From Singulisphaera acidiphila DSM 18658 (GTDB taxonomy: Bacteria > Planctomycetota > Planctomycetia > Isosphaerales > Isosphaeraceae), in contig NC_019892.1 of NCBI RefSeq assembly GCF_000242455.2, positions 8,008,744-8,072,743 of the forward strand: 64,000 bases of DNA. The letters run 5' to 3'. The position numbers were made by a program, and so were the translations under genes. Of the stretch, positions 35,434 through 43,086 are shown in pieces. Under the pieces are notes generated by a model. That model had not been told where the DNA came from, made no database searches, and saw nothing but the letters and a program-made list of their open reading frames with translations. Position 1 is the first letter of the stretch. Every line of letters begins with the position of its first letter.

Positions 35434-36753
35434 GTGTCTCCAAGCCCATCTCCGAGCGCTGCCAAGGTCGTCGTCACCGGCATCGGCCTGTGGACCGGCC
35501 TGGGGGTCGATCGCGAGTCGACCTGGAGCGCACTCCGAGCAGGTCGGAGCGCTGCCTGCTCGCTTGCCGATGAGCTCTCAGGGGAAGGCCGACACGACGT
35601 CGGATGTCCACTCCTGGTGGATGATCGCACGATCAGGCCCCACGGACGAACGCTCTCGATCGTCGAAGAGACTGCGTCGGAAGCCCTCAACGATGCCGGG
35701 CTGATTTTGCAGGCCCCGGAACTCGGGAGATCGCTCGCCGTCGAGGCCAACCGGGTCGCCACCTTGATCGGCCTGAGCAAAGGCTGCATGGAGAATTTCG
35801 GCCGGCTCGCATGGGAGGGAGCGAGGCAGGATCCGGCCGAGTTCACCGATGGCCTCGCCCACTCCTGGATCTGGAAGCATTTGTGTTGGCCCAACGCAGG
35901 CGCCAGTTTCGTGGCCGCACGACATGACTTGGGCGGCCCTTGTCTGGCACCGGTGGCCGCCTGCGCCACCGGCCTGGTCGCCGTCCTCCAGGGGGCGGAA
36001 TTGATCCGGAGCGGCGTCTGCGACGTCGCGGTCGCCGGGAGTGCCGACGCCTCGCTGCAACCGCTGCTCCTGGGCGCGTTTCGAAGAATGGGGGTCCTGG
36101 CCCGCTCCGATGGCGATCCCGTTCGAGCGGCCCGCCCCTGGGACCGAGCGCGGTCGGGGTTCGTCGTCGGCGAAGGGGGAGCGATCCTCGTCCTGGAACG
36201 GGACGACCATGCCCGCGCTCGAGGCGTCCTCCCTTATGTCGAGGTGGCCGGTGGAGCGCTGGGGGCCGACGCCTACCACGCGACGACGATGAACCCCGAC
36301 CCGACCGGTCTGGCGGCCTTGATCGGGCGGGCGCTCGCTCAGTCGGGGGTCTTGGCCTCGGAGCTCGATCATATCAACGTCCACGGCACGGCCACCCGGA
36401 TCAACGACCCGATCGAATGCAGCGCGATCCGGCTGGCCCTCGGCCACGACGCGGATCGCGTCGCTTGCTCGGCCAACAAGAGCCAGATCGGCCACCTGCT
36501 CGGAGCAGCGGGAGCCGTGGAGTTGGCGATCACCTGTCTGGCGATCCGCGACGGCTTCGTCCCCCCGACCTTGAACCTTGACGCCCCCGACCCGGCATGC
36601 GACCTTGACGGCACGCCTCATACCGGCCGCTCGATGCCCGTCCGGTCAGCGCTCAAGCTTTCGATCGGGTTCGGGGGCCACCTCGCGGCGGCCCTGCTCC
36701 GGCAGCCTGACACCCCCTTCCGAAGGCCAAGGGAGCACCCCCATGGCGGCTGA
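35434..36753 (+). CDS. Beta-ketoacyl-ACP synthase II-like protein in a biotin gene set
   Basis: Condensing enzyme of the FabF type, 439 residues from a GTG at 35434 (no Met until well into the fold). It starts KVVVTGIGLWTGLG and has the full catalytic triad: Cys177 in VAACATGLVA, His317 in VHGTATRINDP and His354 in NKSQIGHLLGAAGA. It should therefore condense malonyl- with acyl-thioesters. Position between bioB and bioF, overlapping bioF by 11 bases, suggests it serves biotin or pimelate supply instead of bulk fatty-acid synthesis. That role is inference; a chain-length or methyl-ester-specific function cannot be read. Confidence 0.88.
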   Translation: MSPSPSPSAAKVVVTGIGLWTGLGVDRESTWSALRAGRSAACSLADELSGEGRHDVGCPLLVDDRTIRPHGRTLSIVEETASEALNDAGLILQAPELGRSLAVEANRVATLIGLSKGCMENFGRLAWEGARQDPAEFTDGLAHSWIWKHLCWPNAGASFVAARHDLGGPCLAPVAACATGLVAVLQGAELIRSGVCDVAVAGSADASLQPLLLGAFRRMGVLARSDGDPVRAARPWDRARSGFVVGEGGAILVLERDDHARARGVLPYVEVAGGALGADAYHATTMNPDPTGLAALIGRALAQSGVLASELDHINVHGTATRINDPIECSAIRLALGHDADRVACSANKSQIGHLLGAAGAVELAITCLAIRDGFVPPTLNLDAPDPACDLDGTPHTGRSMPVRSALKLSIGFGGHLAAALLRQPDTPFRRPREHPHGG

Positions 36754-37906
36754 TCCCCTCGGTTGGATCGACGCGGAATCGGCCGCGTGGAGCCAGCGTG
36801 GGCTCGCCCGACGACTCGCGCCTCACGGGACCGCCATTCCCGGCCGGCAGGAGCGCGATGGGCGGATGCTGGTGAACTTCGGCTCCAACGACTACCTCGG
36901 TTTGGCGGCCGATCCACGGGTCATCGCGGCTGCGGTCCGGACCGCCGAGCTACAAGGCTGGGGGGCGGGGGCCTCCCCGTTGGTCACCGGCTGGAGTAAC
37001 GCCCACCAATCCCTGAGCGCCGACCTGGCGCAGTTCGAGCAGACCGAGGCGGTCACCCTCTTCCCCTCCGGCTTTGCCGCGAACCTGGGCACGATCACCG
37101 CCTTGGTCGGCCCGGGCGATGCGGTTTATGCCGACCGCCTCAACCACGCCTGCCTGATCGACGGCGCCCGGCTCGCCGGCGCCCGCCTTCGGGTCTACCC
37201 TCACAACGATGTAAGCCGCCTCGACACGATCCTGCAACGGGATCGAGGGCGGTTTCGTCGCTCCTTGATCGCCACCGACGGCGTCTTCAGCATGGACGGC
37301 GACCTGGCTCCCCTGGCCGACCTCGCCGACCTCGCCGACCGATTCGAGGCCATGCTCCTGGTCGACGAAGCACATGGGACCGGCGTGTTCGGTCCCGATG
37401 GCCGAGGTTCCGCCGCCGCTTGCGGCGTAGCCGAGCGCGTGTCCATCCGGGTGGGCACCCTTTCCAAGGCCCTGGGCTCGGTGGGCGGGTTCGTCGCAGG
37501 TTCGCAACGGCTAATCGACTGGCTCATCAATCGCGCCCGGCCGCTGATCTATTCGACGGCCCTCCCCCCCCCCGCTGCCGCCGCCGCAAGCCAGGCACTC
37601 GCCATCGCCCAGGCGGAACCTTGGCGCCGGGAACGGCTCCATGCCATGAGTGCCCGGCTTCGCCAGGTACTCACGACCTCCGGCTTCGATGTGGGCGCGT
37701 CAGCCGGCCCCATCGTGCCGGTCTTGATCGGACCGCCACAGCAGACCCTTCAACTGGCCGAACGACTTCGCAACCGGGGGTTCCTCGTCCCTGCGATCCG
37801 GCCGCCGACCGTCCCCGAAGGAACGGCCAGGCTCCGGATCGGCCTCTCCGCCGCACACCACGATGATGACGTCTCAGGATTGATCGATGCCTTAACAGGC
37901 TCTTGA
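36743..37906 (+). CDS. bioF: 8-amino-7-oxononanoate synthase
   Basis: PLP enzyme joining pimeloyl-thioester and alanine, first step of the biotin ring pathway. The 387-residue protein shows FGSNDYLGLAADPRV at the start, GWGAGASPLVTGW, the DEAHGTGVFGPDGRG PLP-binding stretch and the Schiff-base Lys in GTLSKALGSVGG. GGGAG lies seven bases before the ATG. It overlaps the ketosynthase gene by 11 bases. No bioA, bioD or bioH/bioC gene is in the window, so those steps are elsewhere or replaced. KBL (glycine C-acetyltransferase) is the main alternative, made unlikely by context. Confidence 0.9.
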   Translation: MAADPLGWIDAESAAWSQRGLARRLAPHGTAIPGRQERDGRMLVNFGSNDYLGLAADPRVIAAAVRTAELQGWGAGASPLVTGWSNAHQSLSADLAQFEQTEAVTLFPSGFAANLGTITALVGPGDAVYADRLNHACLIDGARLAGARLRVYPHNDVSRLDTILQRDRGRFRRSLIATDGVFSMDGDLAPLADLADLADRFEAMLLVDEAHGTGVFGPDGRGSAAACGVAERVSIRVGTLSKALGSVGGFVAGSQRLIDWLINRARPLIYSTALPPPAAAAASQALAIAQAEPWRRERLHAMSARLRQVLTTSGFDVGASAGPIVPVLIGPPQQTLQLAERLRNRGFLVPAIRPPTVPEGTARLRIGLSAAHHDDDVSGLIDALTGS

Positions 37907-37994
37907 ACGTCGATCCTGAGAAAAAGTCGGGGATGGTGCCTCTGCCCGCCGATCGTTAGGCTTGTCGTGAGTTTTCTTCCAGGTCGACAGGATC

Positions 37995-39161
37995 GTGCGG
38001 AGTCACCAGCCCTTGGATTGGGAATCCCTGAGAGCGGCCGAGTTCCCCATCACCGAGCGATGGGCCTACTTCGACCACGCGGCGGTGGCCCCCATTCCCC
38101 GCCGGGCGGGCGACATTCTACGCACCTGGGCCGACGACCAGGAACAGAATGGGGTCATCCACTGGCTTGACTGGGAACGCAAGCTCGGGACGACCCGCCG
38201 CCAGATTGCCGAACTGCTCAACGCCGAGGTTGACGAGATCGCCTTCGTCAGCAGCACCACCCACGGCATCGGCCTGATCGCCGAAGGTTTCCCCTGGCGC
38301 GAAGGGGACAGCGTCGTCACTGCGGCCGAGGAATACCCTTCAAACGTTTACCCGTGGATGAACCTGGCGAGTCGAGGCGTGGAGTTGCGCACCGTCCCGA
38401 GCCGCGACGGCCGGGTCTGGGCACGCGACCTGGCCGCGGCCATCGACGAGACAACCCGGCTCTTGACCATCAGCCACGTCGAGTTTGCCTCGGGCTTCCG
38501 GAACGATATCGACGCTCTGGCCGAGCTCTGCAAGGCACGCGGCATCGCCTTCTTCGTCGACGCCATCCAGGGGCTCGGGCCGTTGGTCATCGACGTGAAA
38601 CGGACGCCGATCGACTTCCTCGCGGCCGACGGCCACAAATGGCTGCTCGGGCCCGAGGGGGCGGGCCTCCTCTTCGTGCGCCGGGAGTGGATCGACCGAC
38701 TGCGCCCATTGGGCGTCGGCTGGCACAGCGTGGTGAGCTCCTTCAACACCCCCGGGTTCAATTTCACATTGAAACCGAGCGCGGAACGGTGGGAAGGAGG
38801 ATCGTGTAATATGCCGGGCCTCCAAGCCTTTGGCGCCAGCCTGAGCCTGATCATGGAGCTGGGCAAGGAGACGGTCTCACAACGAATCCTGGAACGGGCC
38901 GAAGCCGTCCGCGAGATCGCCCGATCGGCCGGCTGGCAGGTCTACGGCTCAACCCGTGGGGATGACCTTTCGGGGATCGTGGCCCTCGAGCGCGAAGGGG
39001 TCGACCCCGATGTCGTTGTCCGACGGCTTCGCGCGGCTGGGGTGGCGGTCGCTTCCCGCCGGGGACGACTCCGAATCAGTCCCCATGTTTATAATAATGA
39101 GGAAGACCTCGAACGGCTGCGAATGGGACTCATCTCGGATCTGGGCCATGCGTCGGAGTGA
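37995..39161 (+). CDS. Aminotransferase class V-fold PLP enzyme (cysteine-desulfurase-like)
   Basis: A 388-residue PLP enzyme of the class V group. The N-terminal part reads FPITERWAYFDHAAVAPIPR, the PLP Lys lies in ADGHKWLLGPEGAGLLFVRR and the C-terminus in RLRISPHVYNNEEDLERL. In SufS/NifS the equivalent of the GVAVASRRG stretch carries the catalytic Cys (as in GHHC); here no Cys is present, so desulfurase activity is doubtful. It may be an isopenicillin-N-epimerase- or kynureninase-like enzyme. The GTG start at 37995 follows AGGA closely. It is 88 bases after bioF and just before coaD. Confidence 0.8.
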   Translation: MRSHQPLDWESLRAAEFPITERWAYFDHAAVAPIPRRAGDILRTWADDQEQNGVIHWLDWERKLGTTRRQIAELLNAEVDEIAFVSSTTHGIGLIAEGFPWREGDSVVTAAEEYPSNVYPWMNLASRGVELRTVPSRDGRVWARDLAAAIDETTRLLTISHVEFASGFRNDIDALAELCKARGIAFFVDAIQGLGPLVIDVKRTPIDFLAADGHKWLLGPEGAGLLFVRREWIDRLRPLGVGWHSVVSSFNTPGFNFTLKPSAERWEGGSCNMPGLQAFGASLSLIMELGKETVSQRILERAEAVREIARSAGWQVYGSTRGDDLSGIVALEREGVDPDVVVRRLRAAGVAVASRRGRLRISPHVYNNEEDLERLRMGLISDLGHASE

Positions 39162-39211
39162 GCCGGCCTGCCGACTTCCGCTCCTCTTTTACCTTCAAAG
39201 CCAGGACGATC

Positions 39212-39736
39212 ATGACTCCGCGAACTTCCGACCCCTCGCGAACGGCCGTATTCACCGGCACCTTTGACCCGCTCACGCTCGGGCACCTCGACGTGATCCG
39301 TCGCGGCCGTTTGCTCTTCGAGCACGTGGTCATCGGGATCGGCGTCAACCCGAACAAAGGGTCGCTCTTCAGCATTGACGAGCGCGTTGCGCTAGCGCGG
39401 GAGATCGTCGCGTCGTTCCCCAACGTTTCGGTCGAGTCGTTCGAGGAACTGGCCGTCCAGTTCGTCCGCCGAATCGGTGCCCGGGTGATCTTGCGCGGGG
39501 TTCGCACGCTGTCCGACATGGAGTACGAGTTCGGGATGTCCTTGACGAACAACAGGCTCGACCCGTTCGTCGAGACCGTCTTCCTCATGGCCGACGGCGA
39601 ATACTCGCACGTCTCGAGCTCGCTCATCAAACAGATCGCCCGCTACGGTGGAGCAGCCTCGCTGGGCCGGTTCGTTCCCGAACAGATCATCGCCCCGATC
39701 ATGGCCAAAATGCAGAGCAAGCCGGCAGAGCTTTGA
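39212..39736 (+). CDS. coaD: Phosphopantetheine adenylyltransferase
   Basis: Penultimate step of coenzyme A synthesis: transfers AMP from ATP to 4'-phosphopantetheine. The 174-residue protein has the nucleotidyl-transferase TGTFDPLTLGHLDVI (HxGH-type), IGIGVNPNKGSLFS and VSSSLIKQIARYGG near the C-terminus. Length is typical (about 160-175). I chose the ATG at 39212, which follows AGGACG; the open frame starts 18 codons earlier and overlaps the previous gene. Its place after the biotin genes may be incidental. Confidence 0.94.
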   Translation: MTPRTSDPSRTAVFTGTFDPLTLGHLDVIRRGRLLFEHVVIGIGVNPNKGSLFSIDERVALAREIVASFPNVSVESFEELAVQFVRRIGARVILRGVRTLSDMEYEFGMSLTNNRLDPFVETVFLMADGEYSHVSSSLIKQIARYGGAASLGRFVPEQIIAPIMAKMQSKPAEL

Positions 39737-39758
39737 CCGTCGAATTGCGCGACCGGCC

Positions 39759-40451
39759 TCAGAGCCAGGTGTGAGGAATCAGCAGATCGCGATCCCACTT
39801 CTGAACCGCAAAGCCCTCATTCGTGAGCATTCCTTGGAGTAACTGGTAGGCCGCCGCCGCCTTCTCACCCGAGGAATAGCTCAGCCAGCCGGTGAAAGAG
39901 TCGTCATTGATCCGGATGCGGGACGTGTCCACCGTGGTCTTGCCACACATCGCCTCGAAGACCCCCGCCAGTTGATTGAGGATCCGCTCAAGCTCTGCGG
40001 TTTCCACCGGCACGCGCTCGCACGAAGGGTCGGGCCACTTGAAATTGAGTGAACAGCTCAGGGAATGCTCATCACGCATCGGGTCCTGGATCAGCCAGAG
40101 CGGTTCCGACTCGTAGCGCACCCAGAGCTTCTCGACGCCGACCCGCCGCTTGGGGTCGACCGACGGATTCGTCGCCCCCTCCGGCTCATTCTGAGCCGCA
40201 GTCGGTGCGGTCCGAGGCGAGCGGGATCGCATTTCCGACTCGGTCACCCGCCGGCTCGCCAATTCCAGCCGCGCGGTGCTCAGGACCTCGTACGCCTGGG
40301 ACACGATCCGAAACGCCCAGTCCGTCCCACCGGTGTCCGGGTGATGCTTCTTGGCCTGGCGGCGGTAGGCGTCGCGGATCTCCTGGAGTGTGGCCTCGGG
40401 GGTGACGTCCAGGACGACGTGCGGTTCAATCTGAACACTGAAAGCGATCAC
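39759..40451 (-). CDS. J-domain (DnaJ) protein
   Basis: A 230-residue protein with an N-terminal J-domain: LQEIRDAYRRQAKKHHPDTGG contains the essential HPD. The J-domain is followed by a linker rich in Ser/Pro/Arg and a C-terminal alpha/beta region with no Gly/Phe or zinc-finger domain, so it is a class III J-protein. It probably recruits DnaK to a specific client. It lies just downstream of the McsB-McsA set on the same strand, 146 bases apart, which would fit a role in protein quality control. The client is unknown. Confidence 0.85.
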   Translation of the reverse strand: MIAFSVQIEPHVVLDVTPEATLQEIRDAYRRQAKKHHPDTGGTDWAFRIVSQAYEVLSTARLELASRRVTESEMRSRSPRTAPTAAQNEPEGATNPSVDPKRRVGVEKLWVRYESEPLWLIQDPMRDEHSLSCSLNFKWPDPSCERVPVETAELERILNQLAGVFEAMCGKTTVDTSRIRINDDSFTGWLSYSSGEKAAAAYQLLQGMLTNEGFAVQKWDRDLLIPHTWL

Positions 40452-40597
40452 ACCTGTCCCCCGGGAAGGCCAGCCTTCGACATTGCAAGAGTGCGCCGTG
40501 GGCGTCGCGAATGAGCGAGCCGCCCCGACTCTCAGAGTTTAGGTTATGCAGCCGGGGAAAGGGGGACGGAAACGGTCGGTCGACAAAGCCCGGTCGC

Positions 40598-41662
40598 TCA
40601 TTCGGGTTCCACGTGCCGGCCGTTGGACAGCCGAGTCCGAAGGTAGGATGCGCGGGCGACGTTCCGCTCTTCCACTCCCAGTTCGGTCCCTTGGATTTTC
40701 TGGAGGTAGGCGGGCTGCGTCTGGATAAAGAGCTCGTTGACGGTGGCGATCTCAAGGTCGTCGATCAGGCCGAGGTTGATCCCCATCCGCACGCTCGAGA
40801 GCAGGAGCATCGTCTCCTCGCTCGAGATCGTATGCGCCGTCTTGAGGACGCCGTAGGCGCGGCTGACCTGGTCGTGGAGGTGCTGGCGGCGCTCATTCAT
40901 GAGGACTTGGCGCGCGGTTCGCTCATACTGAATGACTTGGGGGACGACGTCGGTGAGAATCCGGATCAGCTCCAACTCGCTCTTGCCGAGGGTTTGCTGG
41001 TTCGAGATCTGGTAGAAGTCGCCGAACGCTTGCGTCCCTTCGCCGTAGAGGCCGCGAACCGCCAGGTTGATTTTCTGGAGCGCCCGAAAGACCTTGTCGA
41101 TCTGCTTGGTCTGGACCAAAGCGGGGAGGTGGAGCATCACGCCGACCCGGATTCCGGTACCGACGTTCGTCGGGCAGGCGGTGAGATAGCCGAGCTGGGC
41201 GCTGTAGGCGTAGGCGAGGTACTCTTCGAGCTGGTCATCGAGCCGGTTGATCCGGTCCCAGACCTCGTGGAGCGAGAGGCCCGAGAGCATGACCTGGATC
41301 CGCAGGTGGTCTTCCTCGTTGACCATGATCGAGATATTTTCTTGCGGCCCGATCGCAACGCCCCGGGCCCCCTCGCCGTTGGCGAGTTCGCGCGAGACGA
41401 GCTGGCGCTCGACGAGGAATTGGCGGTCGAGCGACGTCATGTTGTTGACGTCGAAGTAAGACAGGTCGAGGCCGGCCGTGGTCAGGCAGGACTTGAAGTT
41501 CCCCTCGATTTCGGTCTTCTCGCCCCGGCTTGCGCGGTTGCTGAAGGGGAAGTCGGCTAAGTTGCGCGCCAGTCGAATGCGCGAGCACATGACGATATCG
41601 CTTTCGGGGCCCGTGCCACGAAGCCACTCGCCGGAGTTTCTCGTCAAGTCATCCAGATTCAT
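40598..41662 (-). CDS. mcsB: Protein arginine kinase McsB
   Basis: ATP:guanidino phosphotransferase that marks proteins with phospho-arginine for ClpCP-type degradation. The 354-residue protein has CSRIRLARNL (substrate/ATP arginines), NEEDHLRIQ with the catalytic Glu, and TACPTNVGTGIRVGV with the reactive Cys. Length matches Bacillus McsB, including the C-terminal pArg-binding part. It overlaps the upstream mcsA-like gene by four bases. No clpC or ctsR gene is adjacent, unlike in Firmicutes. Confidence 0.94.
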   Translation of the reverse strand: MNLDDLTRNSGEWLRGTGPESDIVMCSRIRLARNLADFPFSNRASRGEKTEIEGNFKSCLTTAGLDLSYFDVNNMTSLDRQFLVERQLVSRELANGEGARGVAIGPQENISIMVNEEDHLRIQVMLSGLSLHEVWDRINRLDDQLEEYLAYAYSAQLGYLTACPTNVGTGIRVGVMLHLPALVQTKQIDKVFRALQKINLAVRGLYGEGTQAFGDFYQISNQQTLGKSELELIRILTDVVPQVIQYERTARQVLMNERRQHLHDQVSRAYGVLKTAHTISSEETMLLLSSVRMGINLGLIDDLEIATVNELFIQTQPAYLQKIQGTELGVEERNVARASYLRTRLSNGRHVEPE

Positions 41663-42144
41663 GCGTCGGCGTCCTTGGGGCGGAGCTGGTCGCGCAGCCG
41701 CGCGGCCAGCTCATAATCTTCGCGGGCGATCGCGTCTCGCAATTGGGTCCGGAGCCGGAGCCGCTCGCTCTCAGCCGGACGCCTCCGCGCCACCTTGCCC
41801 ACATGCCGCGTCGCACCGTGCGTACGGCTGATCAAGGGGAGCAGGCCCCGCGCGAACACGCGATAGTCGTGGGGACATCCAAGCCGGCCTTTGGCTCGGA
41901 ATTCCATGAATTTAAGGCCACAGTCGGGACAGGTCAGACTGGCAAGCTCGCCCACCAGCTCGCCTACATTTGTCACAATCAGGCTCTGAATGACCGCATC
42001 GAGCGCCAGGCTCGGAGCCGACTCGGGTAAGGCCACGCCCGCTTCTCGGGCGCAGGCCACGCACAGGTGAAGTTCGCGGCGCTGGCCATCGACCGTCTCG
42101 GTCAGATGGACCGTCGCTTCGTCCTGACAGTGCTGACACGTCAT
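41659..42144 (-). CDS. McsA-like zinc-finger/UVR-motif protein (second copy)
   Basis: Activator-type partner of McsB, 161 residues. It has zinc-finger cysteine pairs CQHC and CVAC near the N-terminus, CPDC then GCPHDY in the middle, and a C-terminal UvrB/UvrC motif (LRTQLRDAIAREDYELAARL). This is the McsA layout with four Cys-pair sites. The start at 42144 gives the family N-terminus; a Met five codons upstream is possible. It ends four bases into mcsB, so translation is coupled. Confidence 0.88.
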   Translation of the reverse strand: MTCQHCQDEATVHLTETVDGQRRELHLCVACAREAGVALPESAPSLALDAVIQSLIVTNVGELVGELASLTCPDCGLKFMEFRAKGRLGCPHDYRVFARGLLPLISRTHGATRHVGKVARRRPAESERLRLRTQLRDAIAREDYELAARLRDQLRPKDADA

Positions 42145-42174
42145 GAGTCGACCATCCATCCGACGAGGCGTTCT

Positions 42175-42684
42175 TCAACGCCCCTGTTCGTGTTCGATCG
42201 ACTTGATCTTGTCACGCACATGCGCGGCCGTTTCATAATCTTCGGCCGCAACGGCACGCTTCAAGTCGTTCCGCAATTGAATCAACGTCGTCTGCTGCTG
42301 ACTATTCCGCGGCGCCCGCTTCGGAACCTTTCCCGAATGCCGCGTCTCATCGTGAATATTCTCTAAAAGGGGCATCAACTCGTCGCGAAAGACTTCGTAA
42401 TCGTAGGGACAACCGAGCCGGCCCGAGTTCCGGAACTCCAAGAAGGTGATCTGGCAGATTGGGCAGGCCTGTCGGTCGGCGGGCGACGTTTCCCGCCCCG
42501 TTCCCGTTCCACTGACGATCAACTTCTTGGCCAGCTCACTCATCGGAGCCGGCTCCTGCGCTTCCTCGACCGGGGTCAGGTGCTGCCGCGCATGCTCGTC
42601 GCAATAGTGATATTCGCGAGGTTTTCCCCGTTCGATGTCGGTGATGTGAAACGTGGCCGGCTTGGCACATTTCTGGCATTTCAT
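42175..42684 (-). CDS. McsA-like zinc-finger/UVR-motif protein (first copy)
   Basis: A second McsA-type protein, 169 residues, preceding the other by 30 bases. It has CQKC at residues 3-6, the pair CDEH (Cys-x2-His instead of Cys-x2-Cys), CPIC, GCPYDY and a C-terminal UVR motif (LRNDLKRAVAAEDYETAAHV). The start is the ATG at 42684 with GGAG eight bases upstream; a longer frame has no family similarity. It is the first gene of the McsA-McsA-McsB set. The changed second pair suggests partly different zinc ligation or partner. Confidence 0.88.
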   Translation of the reverse strand: MKCQKCAKPATFHITDIERGKPREYHYCDEHARQHLTPVEEAQEPAPMSELAKKLIVSGTGTGRETSPADRQACPICQITFLEFRNSGRLGCPYDYEVFRDELMPLLENIHDETRHSGKVPKRAPRNSQQQTTLIQLRNDLKRAVAAEDYETAAHVRDKIKSIEHEQGR

Positions 42685-43086
42685 CTGGCAATCTCCACCG
42701 ACCCCGACCGGTTGCCGACGACCTTGCCCCCGGGCCGCGGTCGATCGCCGCGGACCGGTTGCACTCGACTTCCGCAGACGCGGGGCTCCACTGAATCCTA
42801 TTGTAATTCGGCCATGCGGGCTGTCAAGCAACCCACCCGCCCAGGCAAGCCCTTCGCCCGTGTTAAACGGTTACGCGTTAAATCTTGACATCAAAAGGCT
42901 TTTGGACAAGCTGTACGGCCGACACGAACCGCCGCCCCTCGATTCGGGGCGACTTGCCTATCCGCCCCTCGGCTGCTAAGATCAATCGCCTCGGCCAGCC
43001 CGGATCGGTGCGGCCGAGATCGCGCGAACGAGCATCACGTGAGGACTCGGGGCACGACAGACCGGTCCGGGCGAGTAGCGAAGGTT
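42685..43086. other. Divergent intergenic region upstream of trpE
   Basis: This 400-base gap holds promoters for the mcsA set and trpE. TTGACA at 42885-42890 on the plus strand is a possible -35 box but has no good -10 partner. A small hairpin lies at 42933-42951 (CGCCCC/GGGGCG). I see no Trp-rich leader peptide or T-tract typical of attenuation. Confidence 0.4.

Noticed and set aside
42885..42951. Possible trp attenuator before trpE
   Set aside because: A TTGACA box and a small hairpin exist, but no Trp-codon leader peptide, no competing stem and no T-tract.
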